DNA from: Takashimella koratensis
Taxonomy: Eukaryota > Basidiomycota > Tremellomycetes > Trichosporonales > Tetragoniomycetaceae
Length of the DNA: 64,000 bases
Reading direction: 5' to 3'
Assembly (NCBI GenBank): GCA_003116875.1
Contig: BCKT01000009.1
Coordinates: forward strand, 1,116,001 to 1,180,000
In this document: in pieces, positions 44,068 through 56,863 of the stretch
Layout of the letters: every line of letters begins with the position of its first letter
How positions within the stretch are numbered: the stretch's first letter is position 1
Notes under the pieces: model-generated
What the model was told of the DNA's origin: nothing
Databases searched by the model: none
Seen by the model: only the letters and a program-made list of their open reading frames with translations
Program-made: the position numbers and the translations under genes

Positions 44068-46875
44068 TTACTGGCCAAAGTTGAACCCGCCCTGGGGCGC
44101 GGCGACTCCTGATGACCGTCAGCTGTATACACGCTGACCCTTAGAGACAACACTCACCGCTCGACTGGAAAGCGTACTGGCCCGAGGCGTCGACGGCCGG
44201 CGCGGCGCCTTCGCCCTCTTCCTCCTCCTCGTCCGGGAAGAACTCTGCGGGATGTCAGCGGGGTGAACTCGCGTCATCCCCATTCTCAACTCGTCTCTCC
44301 TCTCTCCTTTCCCTCTCCCTTTCCCTTCCCCTTCCCCCGGCGTCCTTTACTCGTGACCGCACTCACTGTCCATGATGTAGAAGCACTTCTTGTAAATCTC
44401 GAGGTTCTCGTGGTGCTGGAGGTTATGAATCGCGACCATCCCACCTGCCTCTTCAACGAACTGAGCATACTGGTTGATCGCGCCCGGTCCCGCGGTCTGC
44501 TTATCGATCTCTCCGACCTTGAGAATGTTCTCCAATCCATCCAGAGCGACCTGGATGATCTTGTTATCCATCGACTGCAGGAGGTCACACATCGGTTTGA
44601 TGCATCCCTGTCCGACAAGGTACCGGATTTGGTCGGGCTGAGACAAACCACCAGAGGTCGCGTTCGAGATAGCCCAGCAGGCTTCCTTCTTCGTCTTGAA
44701 GTCGGCGTTCTGGAGGATGTTGATGAGCGGAGGGATAATGTTGCTAAAAGTGGAGAAAGATGTAAGCGTGGTCAAGCCGTGAGAGAAAGCAGAAGAAGGT
44801 GGGAGAGGAGCACGTACGCATCGATGATAGCCTGGATCTGGTGCGGGCTGCCAGCAGTAATGTTGGAAATGGTCCAGCACGCCTCCTTACGGATCCCGTC
44901 TTTAGGCGAGGAGAGCAAGCTGAGGAGCGCCGGGAGCGCGCCAGACGAGATCACGACCTGAGTCTGAAGGTCGTCACCGGTCACAATGTTGCCAACGCTT
45001 CGAAGAGCCGGAGTCTGAACAGCCGTCGAAGAGTGCATGAGCAAATCGACGAGGCGACGGCAGACGCCCGATTCGATGACCGCTTGGATCTTGTCGTTGG
45101 TCCCGTCCGAAAGGTACGAGATGGCCCAGCATGCGTCGATGAGGACCTCGTCATCGAGCGAGTAGATGAGCTTGGTGAGGACGTGCAAAGCGGGCGAGAT
45201 CTGTGGAATAGGACATAGGACTTGGTGTTAGAATTTGTTAACACGACAGGTTTGATCTCCGCATGAACTCACCGTTTTCCACTCGGGCTGAGGGGACTTG
45301 CCTCGGCAGAAGTTGGACAGCGTCCAGGTGGCGTTACGCAACATCGAAAGCTTGTGGTTCTCGTTGAGTAAGACGAGGAGCGGTTGAAGCGCGCCCTGCG
45401 AGAGGACGTAGTCGCGGCACTTTGGTGAGTCGCCGGCAATGTTACCAAGCGCCCAGACGCTGTGTCCGAGTCAGCGAAATCACATGGGTTAGACCTCAAC
45501 TCGAATCAAGGCCACAAAACGGATGGATGACGTTACTCACGCTTGCTCGCGGACGTCGAGGACGTTGGAGGAGAGGAGGCGGATAAAGTGAGGGACAGCG
45601 CCGGCAGCGATGACGACCTGGGTGTGCTCCGAGGTTCCGGATGCGATGTCTGTAGTCTCGTCAGCGCGGATGCATTGATCAATGGTTGAACTGATGGGAA
45701 ACTGATACTCACTGGTAAGAGCCCACGCGGCCTCGAATTGCAAAAGAGTGTTGGGGCTGCAGAGGCACTCGCAGAAGCGGGGGACGACGCCGACCTCGAT
45801 CACCTTGTCGATTGGCGGGTTCTTCTCCTTTGACAAGAGCCTGGGTAGATGGTATTAGCAGCTGCTTCTGGAGTATATGTTGGCCACCCGCGTGGGACAT
45901 CGACTACCTCTCTCGCATCAAGCCCATTCGACCTCGACCCCATTGCATGTCCTGACGGGGTGCAGACCGGGTGGCAAACACTCTACTCACTTCCTGAACT
46001 TGGTCGTAGCGTCAAGCACGACCTCGGTGTCCTCGCTGTAGAGCGACCTGAGCATCTGGGGGAGGGTGTCACCAAGCGATTCGGCGCCAAAACCCTCGCC
46101 ATCGTCGTCCGACTCGAGACCCTCGTCGGCTGTCGGTTGGAAGTTTCGGCGTTTGGCGATGGACTCCTCGCGCTGGGTTGTGTCAGATGTGGGTTGGGGA
46201 TGGAGAGGTAGAGGCGCGGGATGAGGGAGGAAGGAGGAGGAAGGAGGGAGGAGTGAGGAAGGGGTGGCGAGGGAAGGGTAGAGACGGATCAGGGATCATG
46301 GCGTTGGTGGTTGATCAAGTCGCGAGATGGTTGACAAGGAGAGCGGTTGAATAGACTCACCTTTTGCCTGCGAATCTCGACCTGCTGCTCCTCCCTTCGT
46401 CTACGGAGCTGTTTAGATGTCAGCGGTGTCTACTAGGTAGGTAGGTAGGTAGGTAGGTAGGTAGGTAGGTTTGAGCGTGAAGACTTTATCCCAGCCCTCA
46501 TCACCACCACCCCTTTCTGCCTGCCTGATGCACCGGGCAACCGCGACGACGCCGAGATCGAGCGTATGCACGCGACCCGAGTCGGCGCGGGTCCGATGCA
46601 GACAGGAAAAGTGGGAGTCGATGCATCAAGGTGGGTTAGGTCGGGTGGCGTCAAGCGCGAGGTGAATGGTCGATTGAACTTTTCTTTTTTTTCTCCCTCT
46701 CCGCCCGCGTACCAAGCATACCGCGGTGCACCACAACAACAAAGCAGAATTTGAAAGTGGGTGGATGGGACTGAGGATAGAGAGGAGAAGGGTGGGAGAG
46801 ACGTACCTCTTGAGCGGAGAACTGAGTCTTGCCCTTGAAGTTTGCACGCCTGTGGTCGAGGTTTCGGTTGTCCAT
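44068..46875 (-). CDS. SRP1: Importin alpha (karyopherin alpha)
   Basis: Ten exons: 46875-46807, 46408-46361, 46172-45991, 45840-45713, 45649-45541, 45459-45273, 45200-44818, 44743-44367, 44244-44158, 44108-44068; 536 residues, normal for the family. The basic start ([35 protein letters not shown]) is the importin-beta-binding domain. Armadillo repeats follow with the NLS-binding W-x3-N pairs ([83 protein letters not shown]). An acidic segment [12 protein letters not shown] and the end GGFNFGQ match importin alpha. It carries classical NLS cargo into the nucleus with importin beta. Confidence 0.96.
46434..46470. repeat. (TAGG)n in SRP1 intron 1
   Basis: Nine perfect TAGG units, inside intron 1 of SRP1. 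Confidence 0.92.
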
Positions 46876-46961
46876 GGTGAGTAGGTGTGGTGGTGGTGAG
46901 TGGTGATGAGAAGAGAGAATGGAGATGAGAACAAGAGACGACTAGGGATGATGATGAAGGT

Positions 46962-47023
46962 GCACACACACATACACATACACACCGTAGACACTCACAC
47001 ACACATATACACACACACGCGCA
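46962..47023. repeat. CA-rich microsatellite
   Basis: Interrupted (CA)n with ATACAC and CACTCA insertions, about 90 bp upstream of the SRP1 ATG. Confidence 0.85.
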
Positions 47024-47327
47024 CGGACTGCTCACGTCCCAGCCAGGGTCGGGGGATTGAAAATATGCCATGGATAAAAGGGGGGTTCATTTACATTCCT
47101 CCCTCAGGGTTATGACTCATTCGCCACTTGGCATATATGTGTGTCTCTTGGATGATACCAGTGAGATCCTAGCTATCGCTGGGTATATGCTCGTCACTAC
47201 TTTTCTCTTGATCATCACCGTCTAGATCATCCCAGCATGTCATCTGCCCAGCTACCTGACCACTTACTTACGCACCCCCACTCGTTGCCGAGTTCTCGCT
47301 TGACTAACACCGGATCCCGACCCCTCT

Positions 47328-47363
47328 GATCGAGCTGATCGAGCTGATCGAGCTGATCGAGCT
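47328..47363. repeat. GATCGAGCT x4
   Basis: Four perfect 9-bp copies followed by a degenerate AGACGAGCT. Confidence 0.92.
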
Positions 47364-47936
47364 AGACGAGCTAAACGGGGTCGCCTGGTCTCTCTCCCTC
47401 CCTTGGCTGCCACGGTCAATGGGATGCTTACTGCCATGGCGGATATGAGTTTAGAGATGATATACCAGTTGATGGTCTGTCGTTGGACTGAACCACTATA
47501 TCCTTGTAGTTGGCGATGCTGCCCTGGGAATTGGGATTAGCAAACCGACTAATGGCTTGGACGTTGACAAGGACATGGACTACTGACTGGCTTGCCCATC
47601 CTTTGGCCATGGTGGTAATATCATTCAACCAAGTACACAAGTACACAACCCATAGACAAGCGAGATCTACTTTTTCTCCTTGGGACCCTTCTCTACCCTA
47701 TCCTACCCACTCGTCACCTTCCATCATCCTCTTTCTCTTCCTCTTTCTCTTCCTCTTCCTCTTTCTTCTTCTCCATCCTCTCTCTCTCCATCTCTCTCTC
47801 CACCGTCCCCACTTCATCCTCACTCCCCTCTCCCCACTCCACCCCTTGACCACCTCCCCTCCCTCCCTTCCATCTCCCTCTCCCCTCTCCCCTCTCCATC
47901 ACCCTTCCCCTCTTCCATCCCTTCTTCTCCCCTATC

Positions 47937-50900
47937 ATGTCCGCCCCTCCTTCCTCAGCTCCCAACGAGCCCAGTGGTTCCTCCCCCCCTTCTTCCCCGA
48001 GCCCCGATTACAGCCCACCTTGTTTCGGTAGAAGTAAGTCTTGCCATCCTCCTCCTTTCCTCACCTGCTATGTCTCCCCTCTCACCCCAGCTCGAGGCAA
48101 GACCTAAGCTCACAGACTCCCGAGGTCGACCATTCCCAGGGAGAATTCATCGTCCCTTGGCCCCGACCGCGATCGACATCGAGAAACTCAAGGAAGATCT
48201 CCACAATAATTTCCTGGCCATATGGACTCGGCGCTTAGTGATCATTCTCAACGTTCAAGGCTATTCTTTGGAGGAAGCAGAGATGGCGGTCATAGCAGCG
48301 CGTTTCGCTCCCATAACGACGGTCGGAGATGATTTCATCCCTTTGGACAATATCCCACCTCGTGAGTGTCCAGTCTCTATGTCTACTCTGCTAGATCCTC
48401 TTTGTAACAATCAACTAACCCTCTCTCTCCTCCTTTCTGGCAGAAATCGCAGCGCACGGTCTCACTTTCTACTATACACCACGCACAACCACGGTCTCCC
48501 GTAACCACTTTCACCATTTCGAGCACTACGAACTTTTGACGGGCGTTCCTGCTCCCGAATCAGAACCGCCACTCGAATTCCTCGATCATGATCTGCGAGG
48601 CATCGTACGGTGGAGACTGGATCACCATTCGTCATTCCCTATGTTAGCCCCAGGGTCCAGTCAGGTTCATATCTCGCGCCGAACACTACCTGTCGAACTT
48701 GCCGAAGGGTACACGGTGGGAGGAATGAGCAACGCAACCGAGACAGCCAAGGCGATCAAGACGACAATGCCAGTCGAAACGGCTAAAATAACCGAGACGA
48801 GCCGCAAGACGACGGAGACGACCAAAGCGGCTGAGAAAACTGAAGCCATCGAGATGACTGAGAAGACCACGACGACCGGTGATGCGTCGCTCAAACACTC
48901 ATCAGCCGACCCGGAACAAGGAGGTTCGGCACAGACCTCCGCGCCTGGTACGACTCTGGCACCTGGCGATAGTAAGTGTGCTGCTCGTTTCTTTTACATC
49001 CACCTTGAGCTACCGCTGACGTGCGTGAAGAAGGTACCACTGAGGCGGCCAAATCCCAAGGTGCGGCCGCCAATGAACCCCCGAAGGATCCGGGCGATGG
49101 TCAATCCAACAAGTCCGCCCACGGCTCAACGGGTACAGCCAAGGCTTCTGGTTCTGGCGACGGCCAAGCCGACAGAGCCAACGACAAACCGTCGAACAAA
49201 GGCAAGCAACGTGCAATAGATGAGGGAAACGGTTTTGGCAGCGGTCCTTCAGGTGCAGGCGGTGGTTCCAACGAGGCTGATGACGATGGCGGCGGCGGCG
49301 GCGGAGATGGAGGAGCAAACTCTGGTGAGTCATTTACAAATGTGTGGGGAGCGAACAGGACCTTGACCGTTTCGCAGGTGTACAAAACCCAAGGACGAGC
49401 GTCGCGGCGCCTATCGGCATTTACTCTGTCCCAAGAGACTGGGAATACACCGACGACCAGAAATCTTGCTGTTTTCTGGCCAAGCAAGCGGAAGGGAAAT
49501 TTAACCCTCTACGGTTCAATCCGGCCAAAACACTGCGGTGGCAACTGAGTGAACGACGGCGAATCGGGCCTCTCGAAAACCTCAGCGATCAATTCTTCGA
49601 CCTATTCATGAAACCCATCTCGGTCGTTAATCCACGCGACCAAGCATTCCAAGTCCAACCACTCGACAACCTACCTAACGAGTACGACCTCTGCTCAGTC
49701 ACCCATGGTCCATTCTACAAGGACGGTATCGTCATGAGATCCGTGTTCAGTCAAGACCACAAGACAATCGAGATGGACTTTGGAGTGTGGCACCGCATCG
49801 CGATCGACTTGTCTCCTCTCCAAGGCGTCAACGGTCTCGGTTTCACCGTCGACTCGATCCGCCAGGCTTTCAACTACGCGGAGAATGGCAAGCGCGAGAA
49901 CCAGTTGCGGTTCTGTCTGACTGAAATCGCTCCTCCGCACGTGCGAGCCCCGTTCTTCAAGTACCTCGCCGGAGCGTTCTTGAAGATTCCCGTGCGGCCC
50001 GCTATCCGAGTCTACCAGAATATCGAGTCGATGACTGGGAAGGAAAAAGTTAAGCGCGAATCGACCGCTTTTTCGGGTGGGGACCCTACCCCTCGAGGCT
50101 GGATCGGCCAAAAAGAAGCAGCAAACGCAGCAAAAGTCGCAAAGCTCGCTCAGACCACACTTTCTCTCGACCGGCATAGCAAGCAAGGCTCGTCGCGCCT
50201 TGCTGCTATCGAGGAGGCGAACGAGGACAGTCCGCCGAAAACACCCCCGACCGATCGTGAGACGAAAGTACTGGACCCCTTGAGGAACATCTCGGCCGCG
50301 CCGGACACGAATGGAGGTAACCCGACGGTAAAACCCTCCCGTGCGCCTCCGCCTCTTGGGATCCAGCTTACCACCGTCGACCCGTTGAAACCGGAACGAC
50401 TTTTGAACTGGGAAGAGCGTCGACTCGTGTTCAACTCATCGAAGCGTTCGGTATCTTACAAACCGTTTGGGGACGGTCGATGCATCAGCGCACTCACCGC
50501 TGTTGCCATCATCATGAAGATCCACGGCGACGTCGAGGGTTTCTGCCGAGTCTTCTCTTACGCCCCGGCCCAGATCGCCAAGGAGTTTCGGTTTCACGCA
50601 ATGGGCGCGGTGATCGGCACCACGGTAACGTCGATTCTTCTTCGCAATATTTTCAATCAGCTCGCCAAGAATAGCTACAATGGCGGGATGAACGACGCGA
50701 CACTCATCATGGCTGCGTCCGACTTGATCGTCGCTCACATGGCTCGACACGACCACGCGTTGCTGATCTTACGCAACAAGATGAAGCCCTATCACAACTT
50801 GTCCAAGCTGTTCTGGCTCATACAGTGTCCGTGGCACGATGCGATCTTCAAGGACTACCACACGCTCGCGTCATTCTGCGCGATGAGGGATGGGATTATC

Positions 50901-51726
50901 TTCGGTGCGATGCTTCGATACAACTCGGACGTGACCAAAGCCAACGCTGGGAGGATCGCCATCTTCAACACCTCGTACAATGCGGCTTTCTCGGCACTCA
51001 ACAAAGCCATCGGGGTGGTACCTGTTCCTGGTGTGTCCGTCTTCCAGGATGCTATCACGGCAGCAAGCAGCGGTGCGCTTTCGTTTGTCGACACGGTCTT
51101 GACCGACGCCAACGAGGACTTGTCAAGTAATATCAAAGCCTTGTTCCAACTTGGTGTGATCCAACCCGCTCAATCAGGGACGATCCCCGGTGTGACGACG
51201 GATGAGATTAAGGCGGCGGTGATGAAACCTTTGAAGAAGATTGAAAAGGAGTACAAAAAAAAACATGCCTTGTGGGAGATGTCTCTCAAGCCTTCACAAG
51301 CTGAACAATTAAAAGCTGGAGTATCTGATGTAAGTTTAGGCTGAAACCACGACCAAGCCGAAACTAGAACCCAACCGAGATCTCAAAACTTCCCAAGTCT
51401 GCTTCAAACCCCGTGAGGTGAAGCATACTAATCAGATATTTTTTCGTGATTACGTTGATTAACGAAACAGCCGCGGGAACCGAAACCTCCACTCGAGATG
51501 GCGAACCGTGCGACCCCGGCTGACGTGGCCAAGGAGTACGCGGGTAAAGTACAAGCGATCGTGAACGCTCTCTCTCTGTGAGTAACAAGGTCTGGGGGTA
51601 TAGATGCGATATTGGGCAAAGCAGTTTGGGTAGAGGGTGAAGGGGGGTGGAAAGGGGAGGGGGGGTGTACCTTTCCATTCGGCAATGGATATTGAGCTGA
51701 TAAGTTGTGATTGCAGAGGCTTGTGA
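47937..51726 (+). CDS. Large orphan protein with a long conserved-looking C-terminal region
   Basis: Proposed exons: 47937-48033, 48116-48361, 48444-48971, 49031-49324, 49378-51329, 51471-51577, 51717-51726; about 1,077 residues. The short first intron and the last tiny exon are least certain; without the last splice the frame ends at 51581. Family not recognised. Order: Pro/Ser-rich start; IEKLKEDLHNNFLAIWTRRL with ARFAPITTVGDDFIPL; HGLTFYYTPRTTTVSRNHFHHF; a Thr/Lys/Glu-rich low-complexity run; a Gly/Ser/Asp-rich linker; then about 640 residues in one large exon (YSVPRDWEYTDDQK, FGVWHRIAIDLSPL, FKYLAGAFLKIPV, HAMGAVIGTTVTSILLRNIF, SLKPSQAEQLKAGV). No signal peptide; no sure membrane span. 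Confidence 0.72.
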
Positions 51727-52195
51727 GCCGTGGTTCGGTCCTCGGTTCCCCAAGAGAGACATGAGCTCCGGCGGTGGAGTTCAGAGTGTGATAGCTTTGC
51801 TCGACGAGGTTTAAAGTCGTTGTAATTACTTCTCATACATTGAAAGGGAGGTGTTCGTTACCATTCCAACTATCGGTACCTTGTTCTCCTCTCCTCCTCA
51901 TTATCCCCTCTCTCGTCTTCTCGTCTAGGCTTTACCGACCCCTACGCGAATTTGGCAATACTCGATGATTGTAGTCTAATGCACCAGTACCTTGTACCTA
52001 CCTACCTACCTTCATCAAAACATCCGATCTGCTACTCTGCTCAACCCTCCAGTGGAAGATGGGCCACGAGTACAGTCAAATGTTCATTTGAAATGGGGTC
52101 CAAAAACAAGATTATCGAGGGAAAAAAGAAACATTGCATCTTTTCTATTGTTATGATACTTTGTGTTCACAGAAATCGACAGAGAAATGAACACA

Positions 52196-52237
52196 GACAA
52201 AGACAAGACAAGACAAAACAAGACAAGACAAGACAAG
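52196..52237. repeat. (ACAAG)n tandem repeat
   Basis: About eight copies of AGACA/ACAAG pentamer, one interrupted by AAAAC. Confidence 0.88.
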
Positions 52238-52387
52238 ATGATGATTGAAAGCAGGCAGGCACAAGAACATGAGACGAGTAGGACAAAATAAAACAAGACA
52301 AACAAGGGGATCATGAGAAAGTGATATATGGAAAATGAGAATATTTATCAAACACTAGGAATTAAAAGAGAGTGTGAGAATGTGTGT

Positions 52388-52388
<1 letters not shown>

Positions 52389-52440
<52 letters not shown>

Positions 52441-52607
52441 NNNNNNNNNNNNNNNNNNNNNNNNNNNNNNNNNNNNNNNNNNNNNNNNNNNNNNNNNNNN
52501 NNNNNNNNNNNNNNNNNNNNNNNNNNNNNNNNNNNNNNNNNNNNNNNNNNNNNNNNNNNNNNNNNNNNNNNNNNNNNNNNAGAGAGAGAGAGAGAGAGAG
52601 AGAGAGG
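52389..52607. repeat. (GA)n microsatellite around an N gap
   Basis: (GA)n at 52389-52440 and again at 52581-52607 flank the gap, so the true repeat probably spans it. Confidence 0.92.
52441..52580. other. Assembly gap, 140 N
   Basis: 140 undefined bases. The gap breaks frames on both strands, but no gene appears to cross it. Confidence 0.99.
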
Positions 52608-52737
52608 GAAGCCAAGGCTGGGTGAGTGGGTATTAATCTATGAATTCGTAGTCTGGTAAGGCTTGGGAATGGGATAGAGAACAAGGCTGGAAGAGAAGAA
52701 GACAAGGTGTGGAGGTACACGGACGATTTGAGACCAT

Positions 52738-55700
52738 TTACACGACCACAGGTGACCTTCCTCTACCCATCAACACTGGACTCCCACCCGCTCTCGCCTG
52801 TTCCCTCTCCCTCTCCCTTTCCCTCTCCCTCTCCCTCTCCCCTCCTGGCCCATTCGCAAACTCCACCACCCCTTCTACTCTATCCATATCCTCTCTCGTC
52901 GGAGTAGACGCAAAACTTCTAGGTGTATAAAAACTCGCTCCTGAAGTATTCGTCGTCCCCGTTGACGCAGCGGATACTGATCCCGGTGTGAATGGGTACC
53001 CAGAGAAACTGTGACTTGGGGTATGACCACCACTTGACCCTAGTGGATGCGAAACGGAAGAAGAAGAAGGTGTGGTGGATGGGATACCTCGGGTAGAGTA
53101 GTTGCCCGAAGCGAGAGGAGAACTGGATGAAGGGTATACCCGAGGAGGAGTCATTGTCCCTGATCGATACGAGGGACCGGATATCCCGCCGCCCGAAGAA
53201 TGACCAGGAGTAGGCTGAGCACGAGGAGTCGATTTGTAACCCTCGTTGAAAAAGTGGTCGAGAGACGAAGTAGAGTGTGTCCGTCGACCCGACATGGCAT
53301 GCAGGTGAGGTGCATGGGGAGAGTTGGGTCCAGCACGCGGTGGTGATTCCGCCCAGCATAGGCTAGAAGTGAGAGTTAGTGGTAAGATCTAGTAAAGTGA
53401 GCGAGCGAGACAACTCACAGCTCAACAGCTCGTCGGAACGGCTCGTCGTCATCTGCCAAACCAGGAGCGCTCGTCCCTTCTGCTCTTCCTTCTTGTCCCA
53501 CTCCCATCCCCATCCCCATCCCCATTCCGGCCGCTGCTCCCGCACCTACGCCTACACCTGCTGTCCCCACACTCGCACTGGGTCCTTTCTTCCCTCCCTG
53601 GGCCGGGCTCCACTGAGCGAGCGACACATCCGGCGGGGACTTTGGCGACTCGGACGGCGTTGTGTCTGTCACCGAGGCATTGGACTTCTCCAGCATCGGT
53701 GGGGAGACGTTTGTCGATGACGCTGGGGAGAAGTGGCGAGGTGGGGAAGTGAGCGAGGAAGCGAGGGAAGGGAGAGAGTCGTGGCTGTCCACAGAAGTGG
53801 CGGTGGAGGTGGCGGTGGAGGTAGAGGTAGGTGGGGTGGTGAGGGAGGGTAAAGCGGTAGGCAAGGGTGTAGGCGTCGTGAGCAGGCTCGAAGGGTGAGA
53901 AGCGGCTTGGGAAGGCTGGATGGTCGTGGGTGTCGGAGTCGGCACAGGAGTGGGAGTAGGGGTAGTGCTTCCGGTGGGCGAGGGCAATGTGCCTAGGGTA
54001 GGCAAGGGAGACCACGCAGAGACAGTTGCTGGAGCCGCAGTTGGAGCTGCGACTTGTACGGTAGGCTGAGCGACCGGGTTGGACGACTGAGCCTGTGTCT
54101 GGCTTTGAGGCGGACGAGCTTGGTACGTGCCCGCGTCGTAGGGGCCCTTGAAGGCTGGGAATGATGTCTGAGCGAGTGGGGAAAGTGGGGAGAGAGGTGA
54201 AGAGAAGACATTGTCCGAGTTGGACATGGCCATGGCGAGGTGAGACGCGCGAGGGGAATAAAACTCTGTCGCAGCGTGCGTCAACGTCCTCTCCCCGTTC
54301 CCACCCGGACCGACACCGACACCGGCACCGGTTGGGCCACTGACTGCCGCCCCGTTACCCAATCCCGCGGCGCCCGGGGCTCCCGAGGCGGCAGGATAGA
54401 GCAGACCCGTCTGGACCTCGGGCATCGGCAAGTCCACTACCTGTCGGTTTGGCGAGAGGCGTCGACTCATCGAAGCCGTGGACTTTAAAGCGGACCCGAA
54501 ATCGTATCGCGCGGCGAGGCCCTGACCCGCCGCTGGTAGGTCAAAATCGGACGACATGGCGCGGCGAGGCGAGCTGGGACGGAGACTCGGAAGCCCATTG
54601 CCTCCAGAAGGGGAGGTACCGAGGCCGAGGCCCGTACCACTGGTGGAAGGGGCGCCAACGCCTAGTCGATCAGAGGAAACCCCGTTGATCGAGGAGCCAT
54701 AGCCGAATCGCTGTTTCACCGGAGAGATGAGCGAGGATCGGATCGGAGAGAGTGGAGGGTGGTCATCATCGTCGTCGCCTGCTGAGAGGGACGACAACTT
54801 GGCACGCAAATCTGCCATCCGGTCTTGCTGGTTCCCACCCGTTACGCTCCACTGAGACGACCTTCCCCCAATCGATCGACCCATCCCTGACCCAATTGTA
54901 GCCGACACCGCGCGCTTAGGCACAACTGCCCTATGCACGGGCGGGGCCACCTTCTCAAACAAGACCTGGTAATTTGACCCATTATTCGAGTCCCAAATCT
55001 CACGACCATCAGTATCGTATCGAATCGCGAAAAAGAGCGTCTTCTCCTCGATCCGGGATAACATGTCGTGTAGCTTGATGACAAAAGTGAATCGATCGCA
55101 ACTCCCGCCCTTGATACTTTCTTTGTAAGTGGCAGAAACTTCAGAAGTCGTTTGCCACCAATCGAAAGTGAAGCGGACGGCGACCCATTTCTGGAAGGCC
55201 AAGTTACGGACTTGAATGTTACCGCGTAAGGACTTGCGGTCGTCGTCGAGGAACAAGGACTCGAGGAAGATGTCGGTATCGGGTGCGTGGGAGGTAGGGA
55301 AGTTGGGCAATCGGATGGAAAGTACTCGTTTGCTGTCCTTCTCCTCGTCTGTGGAAGGGAAAGGGTACTCGTCGCCGTCCGAGGACGGGTCGAATGTCGG
55401 GGACCCGTCGCGACTGACGACTTGTGGCTTCTGATCTTGCAGGAAGAGCTTGACGTGCTCGAGCTGGGCGTCGAAATGGACGTATTTCGGACAACTAGGT
55501 GTCGTTGGGCAACTCTTCGACTCGAATAGCGGTCGCGAGTCGCGGAGCACAGGTGTTCCATTAGGTTGCAATGGCCCAATAGGCTTGAGCGCGGATTTCA
55601 CAATCTCGCCCGATTTCTTCCGGATCAACATGCCGCTGAACGGAGAGCGAACGATGGACGATGACGGGTCAGTCTCGATGGGTGCCCCGATACCTTCGAG

Positions 55701-56863
55701 GTTGAGTTTGAGACCGTTCTCGCGGCCTCGTTTCGGGGCGGACAGGATACCTGGCGGGTGGAGATTGTTCTCTGACCGCACGCGATGAGCGGCGCGCCGT
55801 GGTAACAAACTGGATGTTGACGGTGGGTGCGACGAATAGCCCGAGTCGGTATCGGGTGCAGGCCCCGAACGTGTCTTGACCAAGGCGGGGGAAGAGTTTG
55901 ACGAGGCGGACGCAGAAGTCGACGCAGAGGTTGAGCGGCTATCGGGAGAGTCGGTGGAAATGGGGAAAGAAAGTGGGCGCATGTGTTCTCGCTCAGGCGA
56001 GTTGTCCGCAGAGTTGTTGGCTGAACTCAAAGGGGAACCGCCGTTGACGAGGTCGGTGAATCCAAACAACTTTGGCCGCCGACCACGCTTGGTCGAAAGC
56101 TGGAGCGAGTCGGCCGTGTTTGCGATCGTGCGGCGGGTCGGGGAACGGACCTGAGGAAGGACAGACACGGGCAAGTCGCTCGGTGGTCGTGGACTCAATT
56201 CCCGTGGGATCTCAGACGCGGTCGTTTGAGTAGGCAAAGGTGCCGAAGCGCTAGAGAAGAGAACCGACGATGAAGGGGCGGAAGAGGACGAGGCAGCGGT
56301 AGCGAGTTCGAGCAAGTTGCCCTCAATGAGCGTTGGGGGCTCCTCGTCAGTTGGACTTTCGACTCGTTCAGGCGTAGGTGGCTGCACATGGATAGAGCCG
56401 AGATCGGATCTGCACACACATAGGAAGATACCGAGGGCATTGGAGTCAGCAATCGTTGGTGGGCCATTGCCATCGGGGCTCATGCTGGAAAGAGGGATAA
56501 GGGGGAAGAGAGTGGGGGGGGGGGGGGGGGATGATGGGCCGGGAGTTGATGATTTGGCGATAGGTGTTGATGATGTCGGAATGGGGATAGAGGGGACGTG
56601 AATGTGGATGTGGAAAAAGTGAGAGGAGAAAAGGTTTGTACACAAACTCACTTTGGTCGACGAGGCAAAGCCCCTGTTGACGCTCCATGTGGGTGCGGGT
56701 GGTGGAACGGGGTATGTGCGTGAGCATGTGACGAGAAGCGGTTACTGCCTCCCACCATCTGCTCGACGTGCTCTTCCTCCCTCGTGCCCGATGCATGTGA
56801 CGACGCGCCTACACCTGCGCCATGACCAGCGAGGTCGGTGTCGGTTACCCTGTGTCGTACCAT
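52738..56863 (-). CDS. PP1 glycogen-targeting-type regulatory subunit (CBM21)
   Basis: Three exons: 56863-56652, 56484-53419, 53362-52738; 1,300 residues. KYVHF (about residue 405) fits the RVxF docking motif for protein phosphatase 1, and about residues 485-600 form a CBM21 domain (SLRGNIQVRNLAFQKWVAVRF, FDWWQTTSEVSATY, DRFTFVIKL, EKTLFFAIRYDTDGREIWDSN, NYQVLF), the layout of yeast Gac1/Pig1/Gip2 and animal PPP1R3. Such subunits bring PP1 to glycogen synthase. The flanks are Ser/Pro/Thr-rich and disordered with His-rich exon 1. The C-terminal exon carries a GEREREREREREREQ run from a hexamer repeat and many SP/TP sites. The join AVEL-LCWAESPPRAGP is in phase. CBM21 assignment is firm; which yeast paralogue it matches is not. 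Confidence 0.88.
52803..52842 (-). repeat. CCCTCT hexamer repeat in coding sequence
   Basis: Nearly perfect CCCTCT/CCCTTT units; on the minus strand they encode alternating Arg-Glu near the C-terminus of the PP1 regulatory subunit. Confidence 0.85.
56514..56530. repeat. G17 homopolymer in an intron
   Basis: Seventeen G residues inside intron 1 of the PP1 regulatory-subunit gene. On the sense strand this is C17 near the acceptor. Confidence 0.9.

Larger units (their letters stand above)
46876..47936. other. Divergent upstream region SRP1 / orphan gene
   Basis: 1.06 kb without a gene. Contains a CA-rich tract (46962-47023), four GATCGAGCT repeats (47328-47363) and a long pyrimidine tract from about 47690 to the ATG at 47937. 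Confidence 0.5.
51727..52737. other. Convergent region with assembly gap
   Basis: No gene. Contains an ACAAG repeat (52196-52237), the (GA)n microsatellite and the N gap. Confidence 0.55.
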
